From Thermoplasmatota archaeon (lineage in GTDB: Archaea > Thermoplasmatota > Thermoplasmata > Thermoplasmatales > Thermoplasmataceae): a stretch of 45,288 nucleotides of DNA. The position numbers and the translations under genes are program-made. The notes below the pieces were generated by a model, which did no database searches, was not told the origin of the DNA, and worked only from the letters and a program-made list of their open reading frames with translations. This document shows, one piece after another, positions 1 to 8,912 of the stretch (the first letter of the stretch is position 1; each line of letters starts with the position of its first letter). The stretch lies in contig JAMDBW010000014.1 of the NCBI GenBank assembly GCA_023487765.1, forward strand, positions 1-45,288. The letters run 5' to 3'.

Positions 1-344
1 TCAAGAATACCCTTCATCTGTTTGAATGCCCTCTCCACAGAATCCTTGTCGTAGTATTTTCTCACGACATCGTCAATGCCGAGATCCGTATTGTGGAATA
101 TGAGGGAATATCCGGGATATTTCGCTATGTCTTCATTTGAGGAATGCTCGTAATAGTGATCCTTCTTCAGGGATTCCATGGTCGGATTATATACGATAAT
201 AAGCCTGCCCGAAAGGAAAACGACATCAGTGCAGTATACCTTTGTGTTCTTCAGCGACACCATGCGCTTCTTTGTGTAGATATCGTTCCTGTCGATTCCA
301 TCAATGATCCTCTTCAGGTCCGGCGTTTTCTTGAGGCCGCAGAT
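1..344 (-). pseudogene. IS1634/IS4-like DDE transposase fragment (N-terminally truncated, continues past left edge)
   Basis: Minus-strand open frame reads ICGLKKTPDLKRIIDGIDRNDIYTKKRMVSLKNTKVYCTDVVFLSGRLIIVYNPTMESLKKDHYYEHSSNEDIAKYPGYSLIFHNTDLGIDDVVRKYYDKDSVERAFKQMKGIL, a DDE transposase-like C-terminal region ('YYDKDSVERAFKQMKG'); an in-frame stop at 345-347 removes the N-terminal part. Confidence 0.7.
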
Positions 345-421
345 TCACCCGACCGTGAAAGGGAGGGTGTAACATATGGACAGAAAAGTCAGTGAACTGC
401 AAGGAAAGCTATATGACATGG

Positions 422-1218
422 GTGCGCCGTCGAAGATGAACAACCATGAGAGAAAGTCTCAACACAGAAAGAACCGGAAACTATGAAGCGAGGGTCAAGG
501 CTGAACTGGCAACAGTTTCGGCTGAAGCAGACCGACAACGGGGTCAACGGAACCTCAGCAATGAGGCTCGGGTACCTCTACGCGAAGCCGCAGGCCTGAA
601 TGAAAATGAACCTATATGTAGCGTCGTGAGTATAGCCCGCAGTAATGCGGTGAAGGGGTATGTCGAGCCTGTCTATGTGTGGCGAAGACAGTATCATGCA
701 TCTCCAAATCCGGCAAGGATGCATGAATGCCCCGGCGTAGCAGGGCAGGCATGGGGTGAAGGTTGCTCGAGATAAGACGGGAGATCCCCCACTGTTCCGA
801 AAGGATAAGTGTGCCTATAAGCGGAAGTGAAGTGGCACTCAATGCAGTGCGGGAAGACAGAGGAGATCGTAGTACCTGTGAGAACGTCGTAATGACGGTG
901 GAGGAAAGGGTCTACACTTCACGGGAACCCAAAGGAGAACTGAGGCTGTCCTTACTGTCCGGGAGGACTATCATGGGACGGAATGGGTGCATAAAATGAA
1001 TAGAGCGCTCTAATGTGGGTCAGAGTAATGCATTCCATGAAAATGTCGACAGGTAATCCAGAGGGGATATCCTGCTGCCAAAGCCGCATGTGCAGACTGC
1101 ACATGATGCCATAACTGCAGCAGGTGAAACACCATCCCGTGTCGGTAAGCGTAGTGCGGGAAAACCGCAAGCACTGTTTGACGAGAGGCTTCTGGGTAAC
1201 GCCAGAAGTCTACTCTAC
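422..1218 (+). mobile_element. Group II intron, ORF-less or strongly ORF-deleted (possibly degenerate)
   Basis: Starts GTGCGCC; 'acgggagatccc...gaagacagaggagatcgtagtacctgtgagaacgtcgtaatgacggtggaggaaagg' resembles the DII/DIII region of bacterial-type group II introns; 'AAGCGTAGTGCGGGAAAACCGCAAGCACTGTTT' (about 1146-1179) is DV-like, followed by a DVI-like hairpin GAGAGGCTTCTGG-GTAACG-CCAGAAGTCT[A]CTCTAC with a bulged A at 1212 and a terminal YAC. No reverse transcriptase ORF inside. Confidence 0.72.
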
Positions 1219-1324
1219 ATGTAAATGTCTGACAAATAGTTTATTACCGGGCCCAAAAAAGCATGTGGAATCTGAAAAATCAATAAATCACAGTGTCAGA
1301 CAGATTTGTATGTTGGTTATGCGG

Positions 1325-1807
1325 TTATAGTTTTTTTAGCTTTTCATCGGCATCCTCCGGCTTCCTGTAATCCACCTGATAAGGCTTTGCGTGGTTCATC
1401 TTAAAGCTCTTCAATATCCTTCGGACCTGCCTCTCGGAATATTCTGTGTTGAATTCTGATTTTATGAGATCCTTGATATCCCCAAGGTACCAGAGATCCT
1501 TTGCCTTTAGCAGTGCCATGAGATCGTTTTTCTGTTCACCGGAGAGCTTTGATGGTTTTCCACCGGCGAATCTCGGAATGAGGTCTTCATATCCGGATTT
1601 GCTCCATCTTCTCAACCATTCGTATGCAATGGTTTTTACGACACCAGCATGCTTTGCCGCTGACGGTCCGCTCTTTCCCTCGTAAAGATCATTGATGAAG
1701 ATCAGTCTCTGCAGTACCTTTCCTCTTTTCTGCTCTTCCCTGATAAGCTTTCTCAATTCACCGGAGGCCAGATGTCTTTTCACTTCCTTGGGCGTACGTT
1801 TTGTCAT
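1325..1807 (-). pseudogene. IS630-family transposase, N-terminal (HTH) part only; DDE half missing
   Basis: 160 aa winged-helix/HTH Tnp protein (KHAGVVKTIAYEWLRRWSKSGYEDLIPRFAGGKPSKLS...SERQVRRILKSFKMNHAKP); ends at an A-run with no DDE domain downstream. Confidence 0.75.
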
Positions 1808-2043
1808 TAAAGGCCATGGTAATATGGTTTCATACAGTGATGTCTAAGACTATAACTGCTTGAATGGTTCATCTTGTCAATCCCGCAAAGGTCGCGGGAA
1901 AAATGTGCGATGTTAATCCATGTCGCTTAAGAGTTAAGAACTCGACAACTTCCATAATTCCAACAGGTTATTCTATAAAAAACTCAACCAACTCCCACAA
2001 AAAATAAAAAATAGAGAGGGTTTAAAAAATATATTCGGGTTGA

Positions 2044-3675
2044 TTACTCGTCGGAGTCTCCGCCCATTCCAGGTTTTCCGCCGGCGCCAGGTCCACCTTT
2101 TGTTCCTTTGGTAGCGATTACGTCGTCGATTCTCAGGATCATTACAGCGGCTTCCGTTGCAGCTTCAATGGCCTGTTTTCCGACACGTATAGGTTCTATA
2201 ACACCGGCTTTCTCCATATCCTCGACTTCGCCCGTATAGACATTGATTCCTGAAGTTGTTTTGCCCTTCGCGTGCTCATTCCTTATCTTTATGAGGACGT
2301 CAATGGCATCAAGCCCGGCATTCTCTGAAAGTGCACGCGGGATTTCCTCAAGCGCATTCGCAAATTTCTCAATGGCAAGTTGCTGTCTTCCGCCCACTTT
2401 GGAGGCGTATTCTCTCAATCTCAGGGAAATTTCAGATGCAGATGATCCTCCGCCGGTCACGTATCCGCCATCCTCAACGGCAGCCGCAACTACATGGATG
2501 GAATCAGTTATTGATCTCTCTATCTCATCAACGACGTGTTCGGTGCCTCCCCTGACAAGAACGCTCACTGCTTTTGGATTCTTGCAGCCGGTTACGAATG
2601 TCAGGTAATCGTCTCCGATCTTCACCTGTTCAACTGATGCCGCCATTCCAAGATCCTGCGGGGATAGTTCGTCCATGGATGAGGCGATTGCAGCCCCCGT
2701 TGCCTTGGACAGTTTTTCAACGTCGCTCTTCTTAACCCTTCTAACGGCGTATATACCTTCCTTGGCGAGATAGTGCTGTGCAAGATCATCTATTCCTTTC
2801 TGTGTTATGAGAACATTTGCGCCTGATTTCTTGACCTTGGAGACCATTTCTTTCAGTACATTCTCTTCCTGTGACAGGAATTTCTGAATCATCGAAGGGT
2901 CGTCGATTCTAATGTTGGTATCGAATTCAGGTTTCTTTATCTCAAGTGCAGCGTTGAGCAGGGCAATTTTTGCATCCTTCACGAAATTAGGCATTCCGGG
3001 GTGAACCTTTTCCTTGTCAACAATGATTCCGAATATCAGCTCAGAGTCCTCTATGTCTCCACCCTGTTTCTTGACTATCTGAATGTTGTCAAAGTCGACT
3101 GAATAACCGCTATCAGTCTTTTCGGCTACCGCCTTGACTGATTCGTAGGAGATTTCCGAAAGCTTCTCTTTGCTGGATGACGCACTTTTGCTGCTCAATG
3201 AAGTTCCTGCCATTTTCATTAACAAACCCTTGTCCTGGAACTTCACCGGTTTCGATATGTCATCCATAACCTTCTTGGCGTGATCGGCTGCCATTCTGTA
3301 ACCTGCTGAAATGACCGTTGGATGTACGTTCTGATTGATCAGGCTTTCCGCTTCCTGAAGCAGTGCTCCTGCTATCACTACGGCTGTGGTTGTTCCATCA
3401 CCGACAAATGAGTCCTGTGTTTTAGAAACTTCTACCATCATCTTTGCCGCAGGGTGTTCTACGTCCATTTCCTTCAGAATTGTTACGCCGTCGTTCGTAA
3501 TAACAATGTCACCGAGCGAGTCCACAAGCATCTTGTCCATGCCTCTCGGACCCAGACTGGATCTTACTGCCTGGGCAATACCCTTAGCTGCATCGATGTT
3601 GTTCTTCATGGCATCTCTGCCGGTCTCTCTTTTCGTGCCTTCCTTTAATATGAATATTGGTTGACCGCCTATCAT
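2044..3675 (-). CDS. thsA: Thermosome subunit (group II chaperonin)
   Basis: 543 aa; [34 protein letters not shown], Gly/Met-rich C-terminus [17 protein letters not shown]. Confidence 0.97.
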   Translation of the reverse strand: MIGGQPIFILKEGTKRETGRDAMKNNIDAAKGIAQAVRSSLGPRGMDKMLVDSLGDIVITNDGVTILKEMDVEHPAAKMMVEVSKTQDSFVGDGTTTAVVIAGALLQEAESLINQNVHPTVISAGYRMAADHAKKVMDDISKPVKFQDKGLLMKMAGTSLSSKSASSSKEKLSEISYESVKAVAEKTDSGYSVDFDNIQIVKKQGGDIEDSELIFGIIVDKEKVHPGMPNFVKDAKIALLNAALEIKKPEFDTNIRIDDPSMIQKFLSQEENVLKEMVSKVKKSGANVLITQKGIDDLAQHYLAKEGIYAVRRVKKSDVEKLSKATGAAIASSMDELSPQDLGMAASVEQVKIGDDYLTFVTGCKNPKAVSVLVRGGTEHVVDEIERSITDSIHVVAAAVEDGGYVTGGGSSASEISLRLREYASKVGGRQQLAIEKFANALEEIPRALSENAGLDAIDVLIKIRNEHAKGKTTSGINVYTGEVEDMEKAGVIEPIRVGKQAIEAATEAAVMILRIDDVIATKGTKGGPGAGGKPGMGGDSDE

Positions 3676-3983
3676 AATGACCTCACCAAAGTAAAAATAA
3701 ACTTCTATATAACCATTTCTAATTTTGATTCGATGTGATTATTGAATATCGGATGATATGCCGGTGAAATTCAAATTCAAGCCATTGCAACCGCATCTGC
3801 ATTGTAATGCAAGTTCCGTGAATTGCCTTTGGATCGGGTTCTATTCTGTTCATCCTACTCGCTCTGCGATCATTTTCCCGGGCGACGGAGACGGCAAAGG
3901 CAGCAATACCATGAAAAATCGCGTACTTCGCCTCATCCCTGTTAAAGCGGCAATTCTTTAATGAACGATGGTAATAACTGTTC

Positions 3984-4271
3984 ATGATACAGGTTGAACA
4001 GGTTGACATAGCCGGAAAACCATACGAATTTATGAGGATGGAAATGGGAAATGCTCCTCTTCTGGTGCTGAAAGGTTCAAAAGGTTTCGTAATGTGCGGA
4101 TATCTCAATATTGAAGCCTCCGAAAAACTGGGCGATGCTGCTGTGCGCGTCACCGGAGTCAGAGACCTTGAAACTATGCTCGAGAGTAAGGCCGCAAACG
4201 TATCCGGCAAGGCAAAAGCCTTAGGCGTGAAAGAGGGGCAGAAAGTCTCGGAATTCATCCACATGCTTTAG
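3984..4271 (+). CDS. DUF1805 (YunC-like) domain protein
   Basis: 95 aa; GNAPLLVLKGSKGFVMCGYLNIEASEKLGDAAVRVTGVRDLETML is typical of DUF1805. Confidence 0.85.
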   Translation: MIQVEQVDIAGKPYEFMRMEMGNAPLLVLKGSKGFVMCGYLNIEASEKLGDAAVRVTGVRDLETMLESKAANVSGKAKALGVKEGQKVSEFIHML

Positions 4272-4284
4272 TGGCAGTCTGACT

Positions 4285-4746
4285 ATGATTAAGGAAAGAA
4301 AAGCGGCAGTGGCCGTAATAAAATCGGGCGATCAGATTCTTCTGATAAGGAGGAAGAAGATTGACGGTGATCCCTGGTCAGGACACATAGCTCTGCCCGG
4401 TGGTCATGTGGAAACAGGTGAAACAATAGAACAGGGTGTTTTGAGGGAGATCAGAGAGGAGGTCTCTCTGTGTTATTCTGAGAACGATATTGTCGGTGAA
4501 ATGTCACCTGTAAACACTGTCAGGATGCCTGACCTCTGGGTGTACCCGGTTATAATCGCTGCCGCTTCATATAACGGGGCTAAAGCCGGTCCGGAAGTCG
4601 AAGAGATACGTGTGGTTAACATCGGCGATTATCACGAGACAATCGAACCAGGCTTCAACTCCCCTGCAATGGATTATGGCGGCTGGATAGTATGGGGACT
4701 TACCTACAGGATACTCAGGACTTATCTGGAATCCACAAAACAGTGA
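4285..4746 (+). CDS. NUDIX hydrolase
   Basis: Nudix box GGHVETGETIEQGVLREIREEV. Confidence 0.92.
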   Translation: MIKERKAAVAVIKSGDQILLIRRKKIDGDPWSGHIALPGGHVETGETIEQGVLREIREEVSLCYSENDIVGEMSPVNTVRMPDLWVYPVIIAAASYNGAKAGPEVEEIRVVNIGDYHETIEPGFNSPAMDYGGWIVWGLTYRILRTYLESTKQ

Positions 4747-4752
4747 CCCGCG

Positions 4753-5742
4753 TTAAAAAGTTTTAGTTCCATTTTCTTCAAACGATACACGTACAACAAA
4801 GCTGGATATATCCATCAGAGATTTCTGGAGTGTCTCCAGCTCATCTTTCCTGCTTATTGCAAGGATAAATCCTTCTCCTCCTCCACCCATAAGTCTCGCT
4901 GCCGCTGCTCCATTCTCCGAGGCAGTTTTTATTATTCCGTCGATCTTTTCGTTAGAAACGTTCTTTCCAAGCTTCTTCTTCAGGATCCATCCATTGTTCA
5001 CGGCTTCCGTAAATCTGTAAAAATCTCCCGCTTTTACTGCTGATTCCATCTGGTAGGCCAGTTCTTTCATCCTGAGGAGGTTTGAAACCACTTCATGTGA
5101 CCCTTTCTCTGATTTTTCAACCTGATCGCGGAGAACCTGTGAACTCTCTCTGGTTTTGCCCGTATAAACCAGCAGGGTACGTTTTTCAAGCTCCTTTATG
5201 AAGCTGGCACTGCCAGCCATGCGGTCAATGGTTTCCTTTCCGGACTTGAACTCCATGAATTTAAATCCGCCGAGGCTTACAGCAAAGGGATCCTGCTTTC
5301 CGAGGGTTACGCCAAAATAATCCCCCTCTATCCGGAACGCTTCTCTTGCTATCTCCCATGGGTCAGTTATCTGTCCTTTGATTCTGTAGATCAGGGCAAG
5401 AACTGCAGTTATCAGCGCACTGGATGAACCGAGGCCGGAGCCCGGGGGCACCCCGGCATTAATGGCAATGCGCCCGCGGTCGATACCCCTGCTCTGGAAA
5501 AGCATGGACATCTTGTGAAGAACGTCATCCTCCTCGTTTTCTTTTCCTATTATCACGCTCTTGAGAAAATCTCTTGAGGATATCTCAAGTTCGTACTCAT
5601 CCTTTGTATAGATCAGGGTTACGCCACGGTCAATGGTGGTGTTTACAACGGCTCCTCCATAAGTGTCACAAAATGGATTTATGTCGGTCCCTCCGCCTCC
5701 AAAACTAACCCTGAACGGACTGTAAGCGATGATTTTTGTCAT
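4753..5742 (-). CDS. GHMP-family kinase (heptose/sugar kinase-like)
   Basis: PFRVSFGGGGTDI N-terminus, PPGSGLGSSSALITAV ATP-binding motif, RLMGGGGEGF C-terminal motif. Confidence 0.9.
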   Translation of the reverse strand: MTKIIAYSPFRVSFGGGGTDINPFCDTYGGAVVNTTIDRGVTLIYTKDEYELEISSRDFLKSVIIGKENEEDDVLHKMSMLFQSRGIDRGRIAINAGVPPGSGLGSSSALITAVLALIYRIKGQITDPWEIAREAFRIEGDYFGVTLGKQDPFAVSLGGFKFMEFKSGKETIDRMAGSASFIKELEKRTLLVYTGKTRESSQVLRDQVEKSEKGSHEVVSNLLRMKELAYQMESAVKAGDFYRFTEAVNNGWILKKKLGKNVSNEKIDGIIKTASENGAAAARLMGGGGEGFILAISRKDELETLQKSLMDISSFVVRVSFEENGTKTF

Positions 5743-5843
5743 TGGGAATCAGCGTTCAGGCATGGTAACTATTGCCTTAAATATCTTGTGCAACAGATTT
5801 GCCTTTCAAAAACTGATTTATATTTCAAAATCATAGAGAAGGT

Positions 5844-6386
5844 ATGGAAAAGAATAACAGCTACTGGCATACGGTACCTATTGGGTCGAAAGCACCCGAA
5901 ATCCTTAATGTAATTATAGAAACGCCTCAGGGCAGCAAGAACAAATATGAGATATCCAAGGAGTTTCCAGGCGTTGTTCTGGACAGGGTCCTTCACTCTT
6001 CCGTAATGTATCCTATTGAATACGGTGCGGTTCCGCAGACATACTACATGGATGGAGACCCCCTTGATGTAATGGTACTGGTTTCCGAAAGAACGTATCC
6101 GGGCATTGTGCTTTCTGCCAAGCCCATTGGTGTCATGAAAATGATCGATCAGGGTGAAGTCGACAACAAGATACTGATGGTTGCAGACAAGGACCCGCGT
6201 TACAGGGAAATCAATAATTACACAGACCTTTCGCCCCACCTGCTGAAGGAAATCGTGCACTTCTTTCAGACGTATAAATTGCTGGAAAACAAGAAGACGG
6301 AGGTTTCAGGGTGGGAAGATCGCGATGTGGCTATAAAGGAGATAGAGGAATCCGTAAAACTCTACAACGAGAAATTCCCCAGATAA
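5844..6386 (+). CDS. ppa: Inorganic pyrophosphatase (family I)
   Basis: KYEISKEFPGVVLDRVLHSSVMYPIEYGAVPQTYYMDGDPLDVMVL; DKDPRY. Confidence 0.97.
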   Translation: MEKNNSYWHTVPIGSKAPEILNVIIETPQGSKNKYEISKEFPGVVLDRVLHSSVMYPIEYGAVPQTYYMDGDPLDVMVLVSERTYPGIVLSAKPIGVMKMIDQGEVDNKILMVADKDPRYREINNYTDLSPHLLKEIVHFFQTYKLLENKKTEVSGWEDRDVAIKEIEESVKLYNEKFPR

Positions 6387-6387
6387 T

Positions 6388-6714
6388 ATGACAAGAGGAA
6401 CTGAGATTCCTGTCGGGCGAGGCAGGGTTATCATCGATCCCGCCTTCAGGAACATTGCGGGCAGGGGAAAATACATAATCGTGAGGTTGAAAACCAGGCA
6501 AGGCCCCTGCAACGACGCAGACTGTCAGCCCATAATGTACGCATCTCTGGAAATAGCTGAAATACCGGATAATACTCTGAGAATATTCGCGGGAGAAGGC
6601 TATTTTCTGGCACTTGACCAGGAAATATTCTCTGCAATCGACAGGAACAGGCAGACCGCATTCCTGAAGAAAGTATTTCCCGGCAGATATTCCGTCAGGG
6701 GCATCTCCTTCTGA
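6388..6714 (+). CDS. Hypothetical protein (108 aa), probably lineage-specific
   Basis: ORF begins 2 bp after ppa stop in the same direction; no family recognised. Confidence 0.6.
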   Translation: MTRGTEIPVGRGRVIIDPAFRNIAGRGKYIIVRLKTRQGPCNDADCQPIMYASLEIAEIPDNTLRIFAGEGYFLALDQEIFSAIDRNRQTAFLKKVFPGRYSVRGISF

Positions 6715-6828
6715 AGCATTTCCGATTCCTCATAAATACGGAAGTTCATCATTCGCGCAACCTCAAACCATTTTTATATCGTAGTATGCTACCATGATAC
6801 GTCGAATAGCAAAGCATCCCGGCTTTTT

Positions 6829-8040
6829 ATGTTCAGTAACAAAGAACTCTGGGCCGTAAGCATTGCATCCGGGATCCGTTCCATCGGTTTTGGGGCTACA
6901 TGGCCTTTCATGGCAATTTTCTTTAACAGGAATCTTGGCGTACCGGTCTATGCAGTCGGAATAATATTCACTCTGCTTTCCGTCGGGTCAATAATTTTCA
7001 GCCTTGTGGGTGGAGGGCTGGCAGACTTAATGGGGAGAAAGAAAACCCTTCTCACAGGGAGCCTGATAAGCACCGCACTGTTTGGTTCTGTGGCAATAAA
7101 CCTCTATGCGGGAGCTTCAGTTCTCATCATAGCCACTCTGTTCATCCTGACATCAATTGGCGGTTCACTAGTATTCCCGTCAGCAAATGCCCTCGTTGCA
7201 GATGTGACTGCAGAGGAGGACCGGATGAACGGATACGTGATATACAGGATAATGGCTAACCTGGGTTGGGCCGTGGGGCCGCTGACAGGATCCCTGATAA
7301 TCAATTTCGGAATTTTATGGATCTTCATTCTTGTTGCAGCCTGCAGCATTATCCAGGGACTCATCGTCATGGTGTTCATAAGAGACAGGTGGAAGGAGAG
7401 AAAAACAGCGGAAGGATCGAAGAAGAAACTGAACATGGTTGCATATGACAGGTATCTGCTTGCATTCACGCTTGGAACTTTCTTCGTGACCCTGGTATCT
7501 TCCCAGTTCACTGTAACTCTGCCCGTATATTCCAGCCTGAAAATCGGCATACCCGAGAACATGATGGGTTACATTTATGCCGTTAACGGGACAGTGGTCG
7601 TTCTTGGGCAATTTCCTATGACCAATTTCATGAAGAGGTACCCGGATATGGTTTCGATGATTGCTGGATCCATCGCATACAGCATCGGTTACTTCCTCGT
7701 AAGCCTCTCAGGAAACCTCCCCGACCTCATGTTCGACATGGTGATCATAACCATAGGGGAAAACCTGATCTCACCGGTAATGAACAGCATCGTGTCCAAG
7801 ATAGCCCCGGATGACAAGGTTGCGAGGTATCTTGGTTTCATGGGAATGGTGAACTCTTCCGGAAGAGCCCTCGGACCGTCTGTGGGCGCATTCTTCCTGT
7901 CAGTCTACGCTTTCCGGGGGTTATACGTGTGGTCATCGGTGGATCTTTTCGGTGCCCTTTCCATAATGGTGTTCATGGTCTTCACGCGGATGACCCGGAA
8001 CAGATATGCAAAACCCGGAGTGGCCGATACCGGTTCTTAA
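6829..8040 (+). CDS. MFS transporter
   Basis: 403 aa, multiple TM segments, GGGLADLMGRKKTLLTGSLIS MFS loop motif. Confidence 0.92.
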   Translation: MFSNKELWAVSIASGIRSIGFGATWPFMAIFFNRNLGVPVYAVGIIFTLLSVGSIIFSLVGGGLADLMGRKKTLLTGSLISTALFGSVAINLYAGASVLIIATLFILTSIGGSLVFPSANALVADVTAEEDRMNGYVIYRIMANLGWAVGPLTGSLIINFGILWIFILVAACSIIQGLIVMVFIRDRWKERKTAEGSKKKLNMVAYDRYLLAFTLGTFFVTLVSSQFTVTLPVYSSLKIGIPENMMGYIYAVNGTVVVLGQFPMTNFMKRYPDMVSMIAGSIAYSIGYFLVSLSGNLPDLMFDMVIITIGENLISPVMNSIVSKIAPDDKVARYLGFMGMVNSSGRALGPSVGAFFLSVYAFRGLYVWSSVDLFGALSIMVFMVFTRMTRNRYAKPGVADTGS

Positions 8041-8912
8041 AGTGTCTGAAAGCTTATTGAGAGGACCACGCCGATTAGGAAGATGAAACCTATGAAAGTA
8101 TTTGAGTTCTGGAACGAGACCCTGATACTCCTGGGATCCTCCGGATTTACGATGTAGTGCTGGTATACAATCAGCGCCAGAATCGGTATCAACGATATGT
8201 CGTAAAATATTGAATGAAGATAGAAAGCAAGGGCCAGGAAGAAAGCAAATGTGATGGCGTGGATTACGTTTGACAGCAGCAAACCAGTCTTTATTCCGAA
8301 GTCAGTCATCACGGTTCTCAGACCTGAAGCCCTGTCGTGTTCAACATCCGGGATAGTGTAAATCATGTCAAAGCCGGCAATCCACAGGGATGACGCCAGA
8401 AATATGAGGTACAGGGGCCATGTGGACGGAAATGCTGGAGTTATGGCAAGGTACCCGGCAAGAACTCCGACTCCTATGGTAAGTCCCATGTAAAGGTGTC
8501 TCCATGGCGTAACCCTCTTCATGAAAGGATCCGTGACAAAGAGCACGAGAACAATCGGGGAAAGCATGAAAACAAATCTGTTAAGAAGGAAGGCCGAAAC
8601 CTCAAAAACAGTCCCGAAGACGAGTGTCAGAATCAAAGCTCCTTTAAGGCTCAGTTTTCCTGATACCAGTGTCCATCCGCTTTTTCTGGGATTCCTGACA
8701 TCATACTTGAATCCCTCGATCCTGTTTACCGACATGGCAGTGGCCCTGGCAAATGTCGTTGCAAGCAGAATCAATAGGAGTTTCGAGTAATCGTAGGAAT
8801 TCTGCGAGGCAAGAACTGCCCCGCTCAAAACGAACGGTATATCAAAAACGGTATGTTCCAGCTTAATGTATTCAATGATGTCTTTAAGATTCATAGCCCG
8901 TATTCTCTCCAT
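8037..8912 (-). CDS. UbiA-family prenyltransferase (menaquinone/4-hydroxybenzoate type)
   Basis: KLEHTVFDIPFVLSGAVLA, NRIEGFKYDVRNPRKSGW, DMIYTIPDVEHDRASGLRTV. Confidence 0.92.
   Translation of the reverse strand: MERIRAMNLKDIIEYIKLEHTVFDIPFVLSGAVLASQNSYDYSKLLLILLATTFARATAMSVNRIEGFKYDVRNPRKSGWTLVSGKLSLKGALILTLVFGTVFEVSAFLLNRFVFMLSPIVLVLFVTDPFMKRVTPWRHLYMGLTIGVGVLAGYLAITPAFPSTWPLYLIFLASSLWIAGFDMIYTIPDVEHDRASGLRTVMTDFGIKTGLLLSNVIHAITFAFFLALAFYLHSIFYDISLIPILALIVYQHYIVNPEDPRSIRVSFQNSNTFIGFIFLIGVVLSISFQTL

Noticed and set aside
446-999. ORFs 446..775 (+), 612..842 (-), 763..999 (+)
   Set aside because: They lie inside the group II intron-like structured region, overlap in several frames and have no coding-like pattern.
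3719-4264. 181 aa minus-strand ORF
   Set aside because: Antisense to the well-supported DUF1805 gene for most of its length; likely spurious.
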